A stretch of 64,000 nt of DNA from Acidobacteriota bacterium. GTDB lineage: Bacteria > Acidobacteriota > Terriglobia > Terriglobales > Acidobacteriaceae. The stretch lies in NCBI GenBank assembly GCA_018268755.1, contig JAFDVW010000003.1:277278-341277 (forward strand), read 5' to 3'. The notes beneath the pieces are model-generated. The model worked only from the letters and a program-made list of their open reading frames with translations, did no database searches and was not told the origin of the DNA. Position numbers and translations under genes: made by a program. Shown one piece after another: positions 1-7,585 of this stretch (its first letter is position 1; every line of letters starts with the position of its first letter).

Positions 1-389
1 GCTACTTGTTTTCCGCCTCGCACCGGCTGCATAACGACACGATGTCGGCGGAGGAGAACCGCCGCACCTACGGTAAGTGCAATAACCCGCATGGGCACGG
101 GCACAACTATGTGCTGGAAGTCACGGTCAGTGGCCAGGTCGATCCGCGCACCGGCATGGTGTGCAATCTGGTGGAGCTCGACGGTTTTGTGCGTAGCCAG
201 GTGCTGGAACGCTTCGACCACCAGAATTTGAATCTGGTGAAAGAATTTACCGAGATTGTGCCGACCACGGAAAACCTTTGCATCGTGATCTACGATATTT
301 TGCGACGCGGCTTCCCGCAGGCTCATCTGGAGAAGGTACGGATCGAAGAAACCATGAAAAATTCGTTTGAATATGGGAGGATTTTGTAA
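1..389 (+). CDS. 6-pyruvoyl-tetrahydropterin synthase / QueD family protein (5' partial)
   Basis: The reading frame is already open at base 3, so the N-terminus lies outside the window. The protein shows the family features: SASHR with a zinc-ligand His, GKCNNPHGHGHNY with the catalytic Cys and two further zinc His, a DPRTGM stretch, the FDHQNLN loop and a C-terminal RIEET glutamate. The CNNP-GHGHNY form, the EEN spacing and the TTEN motif look more like animal-type PTPS than E. coli QueD, which has a shorter Cys-His loop. PTPS acts on dihydroneopterin triphosphate, the product of GTP cyclohydrolase I, whose gene follows 92 bases downstream. Either pterin or queuosine (QueD) chemistry is possible; the family is certain, the substrate is not. 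The stop codon lies inside the left arm of an inverted repeat. Confidence 0.88.
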   Translation, partial: YLFSASHRLHNDTMSAEENRRTYGKCNNPHGHGHNYVLEVTVSGQVDPRTGMVCNLVELDGFVRSQVLERFDHQNLNLVKEFTEIVPTTENLCIVIYDILRRGFPQAHLEKVRIEETMKNSFEYGRIL

Positions 390-474
390 TTTGGTAATTT
401 GAAATTTTGTAATTTAAAAACCCGCGGCATTCCGCTTCTTAAGTTACAAAATTACCCAATTACCAAATTACAAA
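383..474. repeat. AT-rich imperfect inverted repeat between the PTPS gene and folE
   Basis: Left arm 383-412 and right arm 444-474 are reverse complements. They share a 17-base perfect match (TTTGTAATTTGGTAATT) and a 9-base perfect match (ATTTTGTAA) separated by 4-5 mismatched bases. The loop is GC-rich. The left arm includes the PTPS stop codon and the right arm ends 7 bases before the folE ATG. The composition is far more AT-rich than the surrounding genes. It could be a terminator or RNA-stability hairpin, or a short dispersed repeat; I cannot tell which from one copy. Confidence 0.7.
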
Positions 475-481
475 TAGACCA

Positions 482-1081
482 ATGGCTTCCACCGTCGAAA
501 ACCCAACTTTAACCAGCGCCAGCTTTGAAGAACTGGTGCGTGAAATGATTGTCCGTCTGGGCGAGGACCCGGCCCGCGAAGGGTTGGTGCGCACGCCACA
601 GCGCGTCCACAAAGCCTATGAGTTCCTGACCAAGGGCTACAAGGACGATCCCGAAGCCATGCTTAAAAAAGCCCTGTTCACCGTGACCTACGACGAGATG
701 GTCATCGTCAAGGACGTCGAAATGTTCAGCCTGTGCGAACACCACATGCTGCCCTTTATCGGCAAAGTGCACGTGGCCTACATCCCCAACGGCAAAGTGA
801 TCGGGCTGAGCAAAATCCCCCGCCTCATTGAGATCTTTTCCCGGCGCTTGCAGATCCAGGAGCGGCTGACCACGCAGATCGCGGAGACCATCCAGAAGAC
901 CATCCAGCCGCAAGGCGTCGGCGTGGTGATCGAAGCCCGGCACCTGTGCATGATGATGCGCGGGGTGGAGAAGCAGCACTCGGCCGCCGTCACCTCTTCG
1001 ATGCTGGGCTGCTTCCGCGACGAGCAAGAGACGCGCCAGGAATTTCTTTCCCTGATTCGCAACCGGCCCAACGGAGTTTGA
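482..1081 (+). CDS. folE: GTP cyclohydrolase I FolE
   Basis: Converts GTP to 7,8-dihydroneopterin triphosphate, the first step of folate and tetrahydropterin synthesis, in the cytoplasm. The 199-residue length is normal. The zinc site is visible as Cys85 and His88 (LCEHHMLPF) and Cys156 (HLCMMMRG), and the [11 protein letters not shown] and [10 protein letters not shown] segments are typical of the homodecameric type I enzyme. The start ATG is the first in frame and gives the usual N-terminal helix ([16 protein letters not shown]). It follows the PTPS/QueD gene, so the two probably feed the same pterin pathway. The rhomboid gene converges from the other side with only 14 bases between the stops. 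Confidence 0.97.
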   Translation: MASTVENPTLTSASFEELVREMIVRLGEDPAREGLVRTPQRVHKAYEFLTKGYKDDPEAMLKKALFTVTYDEMVIVKDVEMFSLCEHHMLPFIGKVHVAYIPNGKVIGLSKIPRLIEIFSRRLQIQERLTTQIAETIQKTIQPQGVGVVIEARHLCMMMRGVEKQHSAAVTSSMLGCFRDEQETRQEFLSLIRNRPNGV

Positions 1082-1095
1082 GCGATTGGGGCTGC

Positions 1096-1788
1096 CTACC
1101 AGGCCCCATAGCGGTAGCGCTGTTTGCGTTCGGGAAACAGCTTGATCAGCACAATGCCCATAATAAATCCGCCTACGTGGGCCCAGAAGGCGATGCCGCC
1201 GGTTTCCGCATTGGGAGTCGAAAGGGAAGAGGCCGCCCCGCTGAGGAACTGCATCAGGAACCAGTAGCCCAGCATGATCCAGGCCGGCAAGTAGAACAAG
1301 AAAACAACAAACCAGGTGAGCACGCGGGCCCGGGGATAAAGCAGGAAATAGGCGCCCAATACGCCGGCAATGGCCCCGCTGGCCCCCACCGTAGGCACGC
1401 GCGAGGCTGGATTCAGCAAAATGTGCGCCGTCGCCGCCCCCACTCCGCTGAGCAGATAAAACACCAGATATTTGAAATGCCCGAGATAATCTTCGATATT
1501 GTCGCCGAAGATCCACAGGAACCACATGTTCCCGATCACGTGCATCCACGATCCGTGCAGGAACATGGAGGTAAACATGGGCAGCAGGGCCGCCACCGGT
1601 GAGAAGTGGTGCGCGCCGCCCAGGCCTGTGATGCGCGCAGGGATCATGCCCAGCTCGTAGACCAGTCCGGCCTGTTGGCGGGGCCCCATGGTCGCCTCCA
1701 GAAAATAAATGAGCAGGTTGAACGCGATCAGAAAATAAGTGACGTAAGGGGTGCTGAAGCGGGGCTGATCATCGCGAATGGGAATCAT
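1096..1788 (-). CDS. Rhomboid family intramembrane serine protease
   Basis: A 230-residue polytopic membrane protein with six or so hydrophobic segments. The rhomboid dyad is present: Ser137 in GASGAI and His204 in FWAHVGGFIMG, plus the early HGSWMHVIGNMWFL motif of TM2. The N-terminal MIPIRDDQP start is typical of bacterial rhomboids annotated in Acidobacteria and cyanobacteria. It would cleave transmembrane substrates within the inner membrane; the substrate is unknown. It is transcribed on its own, convergent with folE and divergent from truB. Confidence 0.93.
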   Translation of the reverse strand: MIPIRDDQPRFSTPYVTYFLIAFNLLIYFLEATMGPRQQAGLVYELGMIPARITGLGGAHHFSPVAALLPMFTSMFLHGSWMHVIGNMWFLWIFGDNIEDYLGHFKYLVFYLLSGVGAATAHILLNPASRVPTVGASGAIAGVLGAYFLLYPRARVLTWFVVFLFYLPAWIMLGYWFLMQFLSGAASSLSTPNAETGGIAFWAHVGGFIMGIVLIKLFPERKQRYRYGAW

Positions 1789-1908
1789 GAGGGGTAATAA
1801 ACTCTAGCTGGGCTTTCTCCATTGCCGTTCCGGATGCGGTTCCGCGCCAGACCGGCCAGGTTCCCTTACAATGACAAGTGGTTCGATTACCAAGTTATCA
1901 AATCCTCG

Positions 1909-2814
1909 ATGAATGCCGTTTTAATTATTGATAAGCCCTCTGGGCTGACCTCCCACGATGTGGTCAACCGGGTTCGCCGCATTCTGGGCGAGCGCTCGGT
2001 CGGACACCTCGGCACCCTCGATCCCATGGCGACCGGCGTATTGCCCCTGGTGGCCGGCAACCTGACCCGTCTGGCCCAGTTTTATAACGCCTCCGAAAAG
2101 ACCTACGAAGGTGTCATTCGCTTCGGCTTCGCCACAGATACCTACGACGCGCAAGGCGAGCCGGCCGGCCCTGCTGTGGATAGGCCGGTCACTCTTGGGG
2201 AGTTGCGGGCTTTGGCGGGGAAATTCCAGGGAGTGATCGAGCAGATGCCGCCCCCGTTTTCGGCCAAGAAGATCCAGGGCGTGCCGGCCTACAAGCTGGC
2301 CCGCAAGCAGAAAGAAGTCGTTTTGCAGCCGGTCGCCGTGGAGGTGAAGGAATTTTCCATCCTGAGCGTGGACGGGTCCCACGCCGCCTTCCGGGCCCAC
2401 GTTGCTTCCGGCACTTACATGCGTTCGATCGCCCATGATATGGGACAGCAGCTAGGATGCGGGGCGCATCTTGTTTCTCTGCGCCGCACGGCCTGCGGTG
2501 AGTTTGACCTGGCCGACGCTCATACCCTGGAAACGCTGGAAGCCGCGGTGAAGAAGGGCTGCTTGGAAGACGCATGCATCCATCCCCGTAAGCTGTTGCC
2601 TGAATTTCCTTCCGTCACCGCCAACGAGGAAATGATGTCGCGAATTCGCACCGGCCGCACGGTCAATCTCCCCGAGATGTCGCGCGCACCGCTGGTGAAG
2701 GTGTTCTACGGTCAACGGGAGTTGGTTTGCATCGCCTCCCGCGTGGCGGGGACCCTGTTTCATCCCAAGATTGTGCTGGCGAACTCCGCTCCGCAGCTCG
2801 TCCATGGGCGCTGA
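1909..2814 (+). CDS. truB: tRNA pseudouridine(55) synthase TruB
   Basis: Isomerises U55 of the T-loop of tRNAs to pseudouridine. From the ATG at 1909 the protein is 301 residues and opens with the canonical VLIIDKPSGLTSHDVV. The catalytic Asp38 lies in GHLGTLDPMATGVL. The AYKLARKQK and GTYMRSIAHDMG motifs follow, and the C-terminal part (about 225-295) corresponds to a PUA-like domain. The frame stays open upstream to 1822, but the extra residues do not match the family, so 1909 is preferred. Confidence 0.96.
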   Translation: MNAVLIIDKPSGLTSHDVVNRVRRILGERSVGHLGTLDPMATGVLPLVAGNLTRLAQFYNASEKTYEGVIRFGFATDTYDAQGEPAGPAVDRPVTLGELRALAGKFQGVIEQMPPPFSAKKIQGVPAYKLARKQKEVVLQPVAVEVKEFSILSVDGSHAAFRAHVASGTYMRSIAHDMGQQLGCGAHLVSLRRTACGEFDLADAHTLETLEAAVKKGCLEDACIHPRKLLPEFPSVTANEEMMSRIRTGRTVNLPEMSRAPLVKVFYGQRELVCIASRVAGTLFHPKIVLANSAPQLVHGR

Positions 2815-3057
2815 GAACGGCTTTGCCTCCCTCCCCATAGCCTAAATCTTTCGCATGGGTGCGGACGGAGACCCGATGCGGGAGCTCCGCAACCACCCCG
2901 GTGATCGAATCGGGAATTGCAGCCGAAGCTGTTTCCTTGCCGCGTTCCTTCCTCGAAGGTCACGGCACCGCTGTTCCCGGAGTAAGTGCCGCCGGTCATG
3001 CCCACCCCTTACCGTGGATTCCACGTTTTCTTGGTGCCCGCGGTGCGTCTTGCTAGC

Positions 3058-3579
3058 ATGAATCTGCGGGCCGGCAAAAGCAGCCCATGGAGGATTGTAG
3101 TGTCGGTTGTGTCCGGAGTTTTTGCAGGGAACTCTCTATACCTCAGTCAGAGAGCGCAGGAAGATTTGCGCAAGCAACAAACCGGTTTTCAAAAGACCGG
3201 CCAGAACTTACAGGTCGAAGATCTGCAAGCTGTGAAAAAAGCGGCCAATGCCCTGCTGGATACCACGACTTTTTCCAGCTTGAGCAGGAACCAGGCCTTG
3301 GCGGCGGCCAATACGCTGGGCAGTGCCTTGCAGGAGGGGAGCCTGACCGGGGCGCAAAATGCCGCCCGGCAGGTTCGTTCCAGTGCTGAAAGCGCCACAC
3401 AAGGGAAGAGCAAAATGAGCGGCAATGACGCCCCTCCCGCCATGCTCAACGCAGGCGCTTCGACGCCCGCCATCCTGGCCATGCAGAAGAGTTCGAGCAC
3501 TGACGATAGCGCGAATACGTCATCGCCGGCGAACAGCTCTGACCCAGGCCGTGGATCAGGGCTCGACGTGCTGGCCTGA
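3058..3579 (+). CDS. Hypothetical protein with low-complexity C-terminus
   Basis: A 173-residue protein from the ATG at 3058, in a frame open from 2986. I recognise no family. A short hydrophobic stretch near the N-terminus (IVVSVVSGVFAGNSLYLS) could be a signal or anchor. A Gln/Ala/Lys-rich helical middle follows (about residues 37-110), then a Ser/Ala/Asp-rich tail that looks disordered. It lies between truB and a convergent peptidase gene. Codon use is like its neighbours, which supports coding, but no motif does; it could be lineage-specific. Confidence 0.5.
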   Translation: MNLRAGKSSPWRIVVSVVSGVFAGNSLYLSQRAQEDLRKQQTGFQKTGQNLQVEDLQAVKKAANALLDTTTFSSLSRNQALAAANTLGSALQEGSLTGAQNAARQVRSSAESATQGKSKMSGNDAPPAMLNAGASTPAILAMQKSSSTDDSANTSSPANSSDPGRGSGLDVLA

Positions 3580-3592
3580 CCGTCTCCTTCAG

Positions 3593-4963
3593 TTACGCCA
3601 GCTTTTCGAAGAACAGACAGATGGATTCAATGCCACGATAGAAATTGGGGATATGAAACTTCTCGTTGGGGGCATGCAGATTGTCGTCGGGCAATCCGAA
3701 GCCCATCATGACGCTGGGAATTTTCAGAATATCCTGAAAGTCCGTGACGATAGGAATAGACCCGCCGGACCGGATAAATACCGTGTCCTTTTTGAAAATA
3801 TCGTGCATCGCTTCCGTGGCAGCTTTGATAAATCGGTTATTGGTTCCCACCACGCAGGCCGGACCTTTGCTCCAGGTCTTGATCTTGATTTGTATCCCCT
3901 TGGGCGTGTTCCTTTTTACGAATGCTTCGTAGCGCTTGAGGATGTCGTCCGGATCCTGATTGGGGACCAGCCGCATAGAGACCTTGGCCGAAGCTCGGGC
4001 TGGAATCACCGTCTTGGCGCCCGGCGCCGTAAAGCCCCCCGGCATGCCGTGCACCTCCAGGGTAGGACGGGCCCAGGTGCGGTACAGCACGGAGTAGCCG
4101 GGTTCTCCCGTCAGGACAGTCGACCCTACTTCCGTTTTGCGGTAGTGCTCCTCGTTGAAAGGGAGCTTCTTCCAGGCTTTCAGCTCGTCTTTGCTGGGTG
4201 CCTTCACCTTGCTGTAGAAGCCTGGGATAAGCACTTTCCCCTTCGCATCTTTCAGCTTGCTGAGTATCTCGACCAGTGCGAACAGCGGATTGGGCGCAGC
4301 GCCTCCATACATGCCGGAGTGCAGGTCAGTCCGGGCCCCGATGGCTTCAATTTCTGTATAGACCAGTCCGCGCAGTCCCACGCACAAAGTAGGAAGGTCG
4401 GGGGCAAACAGCTCGGTATCGCAAACCAGAGCGAAATCGGCTTTGAGTTTGGATTTTTCCTTGCGCACATACGCGGCAATCGATTCCCCGCCGACTTCCT
4501 CTTCCCCTTCAATCAATATCTTTACGTTGATCGGCAAAGTGCCGTCGCCGGCCTTCAGCAGCGACTCGAGGGCCTTGATTTCCATCCACAGCTGGCCTTT
4601 GTCGTCGACTGCGCCGCGGGCGTAGAGATTTTGGTTGCGCTCGGTGGGCTCAAATGGGGGGCTCAACCACTCTTCCAGGGGCTCGGCCGGCTGAACATCA
4701 TAGTGGGCATACATCAGGACCGTCGGCTTGTTCTTGGCATGCAGCCAGTCGGCATAGACCAGAGGGTGCCCCTGGGTAGGGATGATCTGTACGTTTTCCA
4801 TACCGATGCGGCGCAGGTCGTTGGCCACGAATTCGGCGGCGCGCTGCACGTCTACCTTGTGCTGCTCCAGAGTGCTGACGCTGGGTATGCGAAGAAGGTC
4901 TTTCAGTTCGTTGAGAAAACGTTGCTGTTGACTGCGAGCATATTCCACGGAAGCAGAAGCCAT
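3593..4963 (-). CDS. M20 family metallopeptidase (dipeptidase)
   Basis: A 456-residue zinc exopeptidase of the M20/carnosinase-like group. It has the metal and catalytic motifs MYAHYDVQP (metal His and Asp), ARGAVDDKGQ (bridging Asp) and EGEEEVGGES (general-base Glu and metal Glu), then the dimerisation lid domain and the C-terminal metal-ligand region around NLHAPNE. No signal peptide is seen, so it is probably cytoplasmic and trims dipeptides. The start at 4963 is chosen because GAAAGG lies about 7 bases before this ATG; an in-frame start 21 bases upstream lacks one. Convergent with the hypothetical gene upstream in coordinates. Confidence 0.93.
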   Translation of the reverse strand: MASASVEYARSQQQRFLNELKDLLRIPSVSTLEQHKVDVQRAAEFVANDLRRIGMENVQIIPTQGHPLVYADWLHAKNKPTVLMYAHYDVQPAEPLEEWLSPPFEPTERNQNLYARGAVDDKGQLWMEIKALESLLKAGDGTLPINVKILIEGEEEVGGESIAAYVRKEKSKLKADFALVCDTELFAPDLPTLCVGLRGLVYTEIEAIGARTDLHSGMYGGAAPNPLFALVEILSKLKDAKGKVLIPGFYSKVKAPSKDELKAWKKLPFNEEHYRKTEVGSTVLTGEPGYSVLYRTWARPTLEVHGMPGGFTAPGAKTVIPARASAKVSMRLVPNQDPDDILKRYEAFVKRNTPKGIQIKIKTWSKGPACVVGTNNRFIKAATEAMHDIFKKDTVFIRSGGSIPIVTDFQDILKIPSVMMGFGLPDDNLHAPNEKFHIPNFYRGIESICLFFEKLA

Positions 4964-5238
4964 AAGGGTGCCTTTCTTTGGCATAAAGAAGGCCGCGGGC
5001 CCGAGGTGGCAGGGGCGGCGGGTCGGGATGCCAAACGCATCAGTATACGCCGCCTCGACAAGTCCGCAGCCCGGGAAGTCTTATCTGGTGGAGGCGGGTG
5101 GGTAACCTTCCGGCATCAGGGGTTGCCTGTAAGGGAAAAATTTTGCTGCGTGCAATTTCCCGTTGCCTTTTTCCTGCGAGGTGTAGAATCGGCTTAGGAA
5201 GTGAGCTTCACGGGATCCGCACCCGTTTCGAGGCGAGT

Positions 5239-6285
5239 ATGAATGTGCATATCAGTTTCAAAGTCCGAAAAACTCCTGATATCGAAAAAGAAATCCTGCA
5301 CATCACGCAAAAATTGCAAAAGCGGTTGCAAGTCTTCCGGCCCGAACTGGTCCACCTCAAGGGCATTGTGGAGGAGCTTTCTTCGCGCAAGACATTCGCC
5401 GTGACCTTGAATCTGCGGCTGCCTTCAGGACAGATGGCGGCGCAGAAGTCCGCGGCCACGCCCGCCACCGCGCTGCGCGCCGCCTCCGATGATTTATTGC
5501 TGCAGCTCAACAAGCATAAATCGCAATTGCGCAACGCCCATAAGTGGCCGCGTTGGCGCCGCGGGTCCCAGGAGCGTCCGGCCGAAGGCGTGCCCTTTGA
5601 GCAGACCCTGGCTGCCGTGCAAGCGCCCACCATCTCCTCCGACGACATCCGTTCCTACGTGAACGCGAATCTCAGCCGCCTGGAACACTTCGTGGAGGTC
5701 GAGCTTTTGTTTCGGGAGGCGGCCGAGCAGATTCCCGCCAACTCGATCATGAAAGAGGAGATCATTGATGAGGTGATCGCCCGCGCGCTGGAAGAAGGAG
5801 TGGAGAAGCCGGAGCGCCTGGCCCTGGAGCCCTGGTTATATCGCCTGGCCTTGCGTGTGATCGGCGACTTGCCGGATTATGCCGGCGAAGAGGGCCAGGA
5901 AGTCCGCCTGGAGCAAACCTTGCGCAGCGCCAATGCTCCCGCCAGCGATGAAGCCGAACTGCAGTTCCACCAGCCTGACGAGAGCTTTACTGAAGAGTCG
6001 GTCATCGCCGACCGCCGCGCCTCGACCCCGGAGGACATCGCATATTCGGAAGAAATGATTGCGCTGGTGCAATCCGCCATGCACGGAGCCAGCCCCGTGG
6101 AGAAAGAGGCCTTCATCCTGCATGTCATGGAGGGATTTTCTGTCGAAGAGATTTCCGCCATCACCACCCGCTCGGCGGAGGAAATCCTGGGAGCGATTGC
6201 CGCTGCGCGCCGGCGCTTGCGCCAATCCGTCCCTCTGGCCGGACGATTTAAAGGAAAGTTATTGCAGCAAACCGGTAGTGCCTAA
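5239..6285 (+). CDS. RaiA/HPF-like ribosome hibernation domain fused to sigma-70-like C-terminus
   Basis: The 348-residue protein has two parts. Residues 1-105 resemble the ribosome-associated inhibitor A / hibernation promoting factor fold: a strand (NVHISFKV), helix, two strands ending in an LRLPSG turn, and a long basic helix (ALRAASDDLLLQLNKHKSQLR), followed by a Trp/Arg-rich linker. Residues 135-210 are helical with an LEPWLYRLALRVI segment. Residues 285-330 look like sigma-70 region 4: SPVEKEAFILHVMEGFSVEEISAITTRSAEEI followed by an Arg-rich recognition-like helix. The RaiA match is fairly clear; the sigma assignment is weaker because promoter-melting region 2 cannot be shown. The eRF1-like gene starts 25 bases downstream, so the two are probably co-transcribed. 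The frame is open back to 5098, but the RaiA fold starts at 5239. Confidence 0.78.
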   Translation: MNVHISFKVRKTPDIEKEILHITQKLQKRLQVFRPELVHLKGIVEELSSRKTFAVTLNLRLPSGQMAAQKSAATPATALRAASDDLLLQLNKHKSQLRNAHKWPRWRRGSQERPAEGVPFEQTLAAVQAPTISSDDIRSYVNANLSRLEHFVEVELLFREAAEQIPANSIMKEEIIDEVIARALEEGVEKPERLALEPWLYRLALRVIGDLPDYAGEEGQEVRLEQTLRSANAPASDEAELQFHQPDESFTEESVIADRRASTPEDIAYSEEMIALVQSAMHGASPVEKEAFILHVMEGFSVEEISAITTRSAEEILGAIAAARRRLRQSVPLAGRFKGKLLQQTGSA

Positions 6286-6310
6286 CTACACATCTCAGCC
6301 GCAGGAGTCC

Positions 6311-7489
6311 ATGCCTATGATTACTCGCGAAGATATCCGCGAACTGGCGCTATTTCAAGCACGAAACGGCGACGGCTGCGCTCTCAGTTTCTATTTTCAG
6401 CCCCATACTCCGCAGGACAAATCGCATCGCGGAGAAGCCATTCTGGCCAAAGACCTGGTGCGCGAGGCCCTGCAACAGGCGGAAAAAGAAGGGAAGCAGG
6501 AGCAAGTGCGCCAGGACCTCAGGCGCATCCTGGAGGTTGCCGGCCAGTTGCGTGGCAATCAGGCCAAAGGCAAGGCCATCTTTGCCTGCGGCGGGCGCAG
6601 CTTCTGGCGGGAGTTTGATCTGCCGGCCCAATTGCCCTCGACCTGCCTCACGGTCAATCAGCGCTTCCATCTGAAGCCCCTGGCGCAGCTTCTGGGGTCG
6701 CAGTCGACGCTGGGTGTCATCTTGTTTGACCGGCGGCGTGCCCGCTTCTTTGACTTGCGTCTCGATGAACTGAAGGAGAGGGAAGGGTTGTTTTCCCCGC
6801 TCTCGCGGCGGGGACGAGGCGATGGTTTTGCCGGATACGATGGTGGTCACTCGGAACGCCGGGTGCAGGATGAAGTGCTGCATCACTATAAAGCGCTGGC
6901 CGCGCGTCTGAAGACGGAATCCGACAAGGGCTTGTGGCAGAAGTTTGTATTGGGGGGGCTCGAACGCAACTGGAAAGACCTGGAAGCGTACTTGCCGTCT
7001 ACGCTCAAGCAGAATTTGTTGGGGCATTTTTCTGTGGACCTGCTCACCGAGCCGCTGGAACAAGTGCGCGCCAAAGCGGGACGCCTCATGCAACAGTCTT
7101 TGGACCTTCGCCGCCGGGACATGCTCAGCCAGGTGCTGAGCCGGGCCAAGAGCAACCAGCGGGGCGTCACCGGCCTGCGCCGGGTTTTGAGCGCTCTGGA
7201 GATGGGAGAAGTGCAGTCGCTGGTATTGGGCGAGCATTACAGCGCGCCCGCCGTCGAGTGTGGGCATTGTGGGCACCTCGACTCGCGCAGGATGCCGCAA
7301 TGTCCGGTTTGCGGCCAGACCACGCGCGAATTGCAAGATGTGTGCGAAGCGATTCTACCCATCGCCATTCGCCGCGACATTGAAGTGCTCTATGTGAAAG
7401 ACGATCCCGGCCTCGACCAGGTCGGAAATATCGGCGCGCTATTACGCTATCGCTCGGAACACACCAGGGGAGCTCGCGCCGCGTCGTAA
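6311..7489 (+). CDS. eRF1-like peptide release factor family protein (baeRF type)
   Basis: The 392-residue protein matches the bacterial/archaeal eRF1-like families found by comparative genomics. Residues 1-125 form an N-terminal domain. Residues 132-210 correspond to the catalytic-domain fold, with a glycine-rich loop and GGHSERRVQ at 178-186 where classical factors have GGQ. Residues 215-392 form a domain-3-like fold with a zinc ribbon (Cys317, Cys320, Cys331, Cys334) and the typical C-terminal GNIGALLRY. Such proteins are thought to act on peptidyl-tRNA in stalled or hibernating ribosomes. The RaiA-like gene just upstream supports a ribosome-linked role. Start 6311 has CAGGAG just upstream; 6317 is an alternative. 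Hydrolase activity is inference. Confidence 0.82.
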   Translation: MPMITREDIRELALFQARNGDGCALSFYFQPHTPQDKSHRGEAILAKDLVREALQQAEKEGKQEQVRQDLRRILEVAGQLRGNQAKGKAIFACGGRSFWREFDLPAQLPSTCLTVNQRFHLKPLAQLLGSQSTLGVILFDRRRARFFDLRLDELKEREGLFSPLSRRGRGDGFAGYDGGHSERRVQDEVLHHYKALAARLKTESDKGLWQKFVLGGLERNWKDLEAYLPSTLKQNLLGHFSVDLLTEPLEQVRAKAGRLMQQSLDLRRRDMLSQVLSRAKSNQRGVTGLRRVLSALEMGEVQSLVLGEHYSAPAVECGHCGHLDSRRMPQCPVCGQTTRELQDVCEAILPIAIRRDIEVLYVKDDPGLDQVGNIGALLRYRSEHTRGARAAS

Positions 7490-7585
7490 GCGGGGTGCAT
7501 GGAATCCAGCAACTCAAACCAGGGGACACTTTTGTGCGCGTGATATCCTCATTCTTTTTTGCATATCTCAAATGAGGAGCAAGGC

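Noticed and set aside
3425-5197. A 590-codon plus-strand open frame across the peptidase gene
   Set aside because: It is the antisense shadow of the M20 peptidase gene and shows no family motifs; high GC keeps such frames open.
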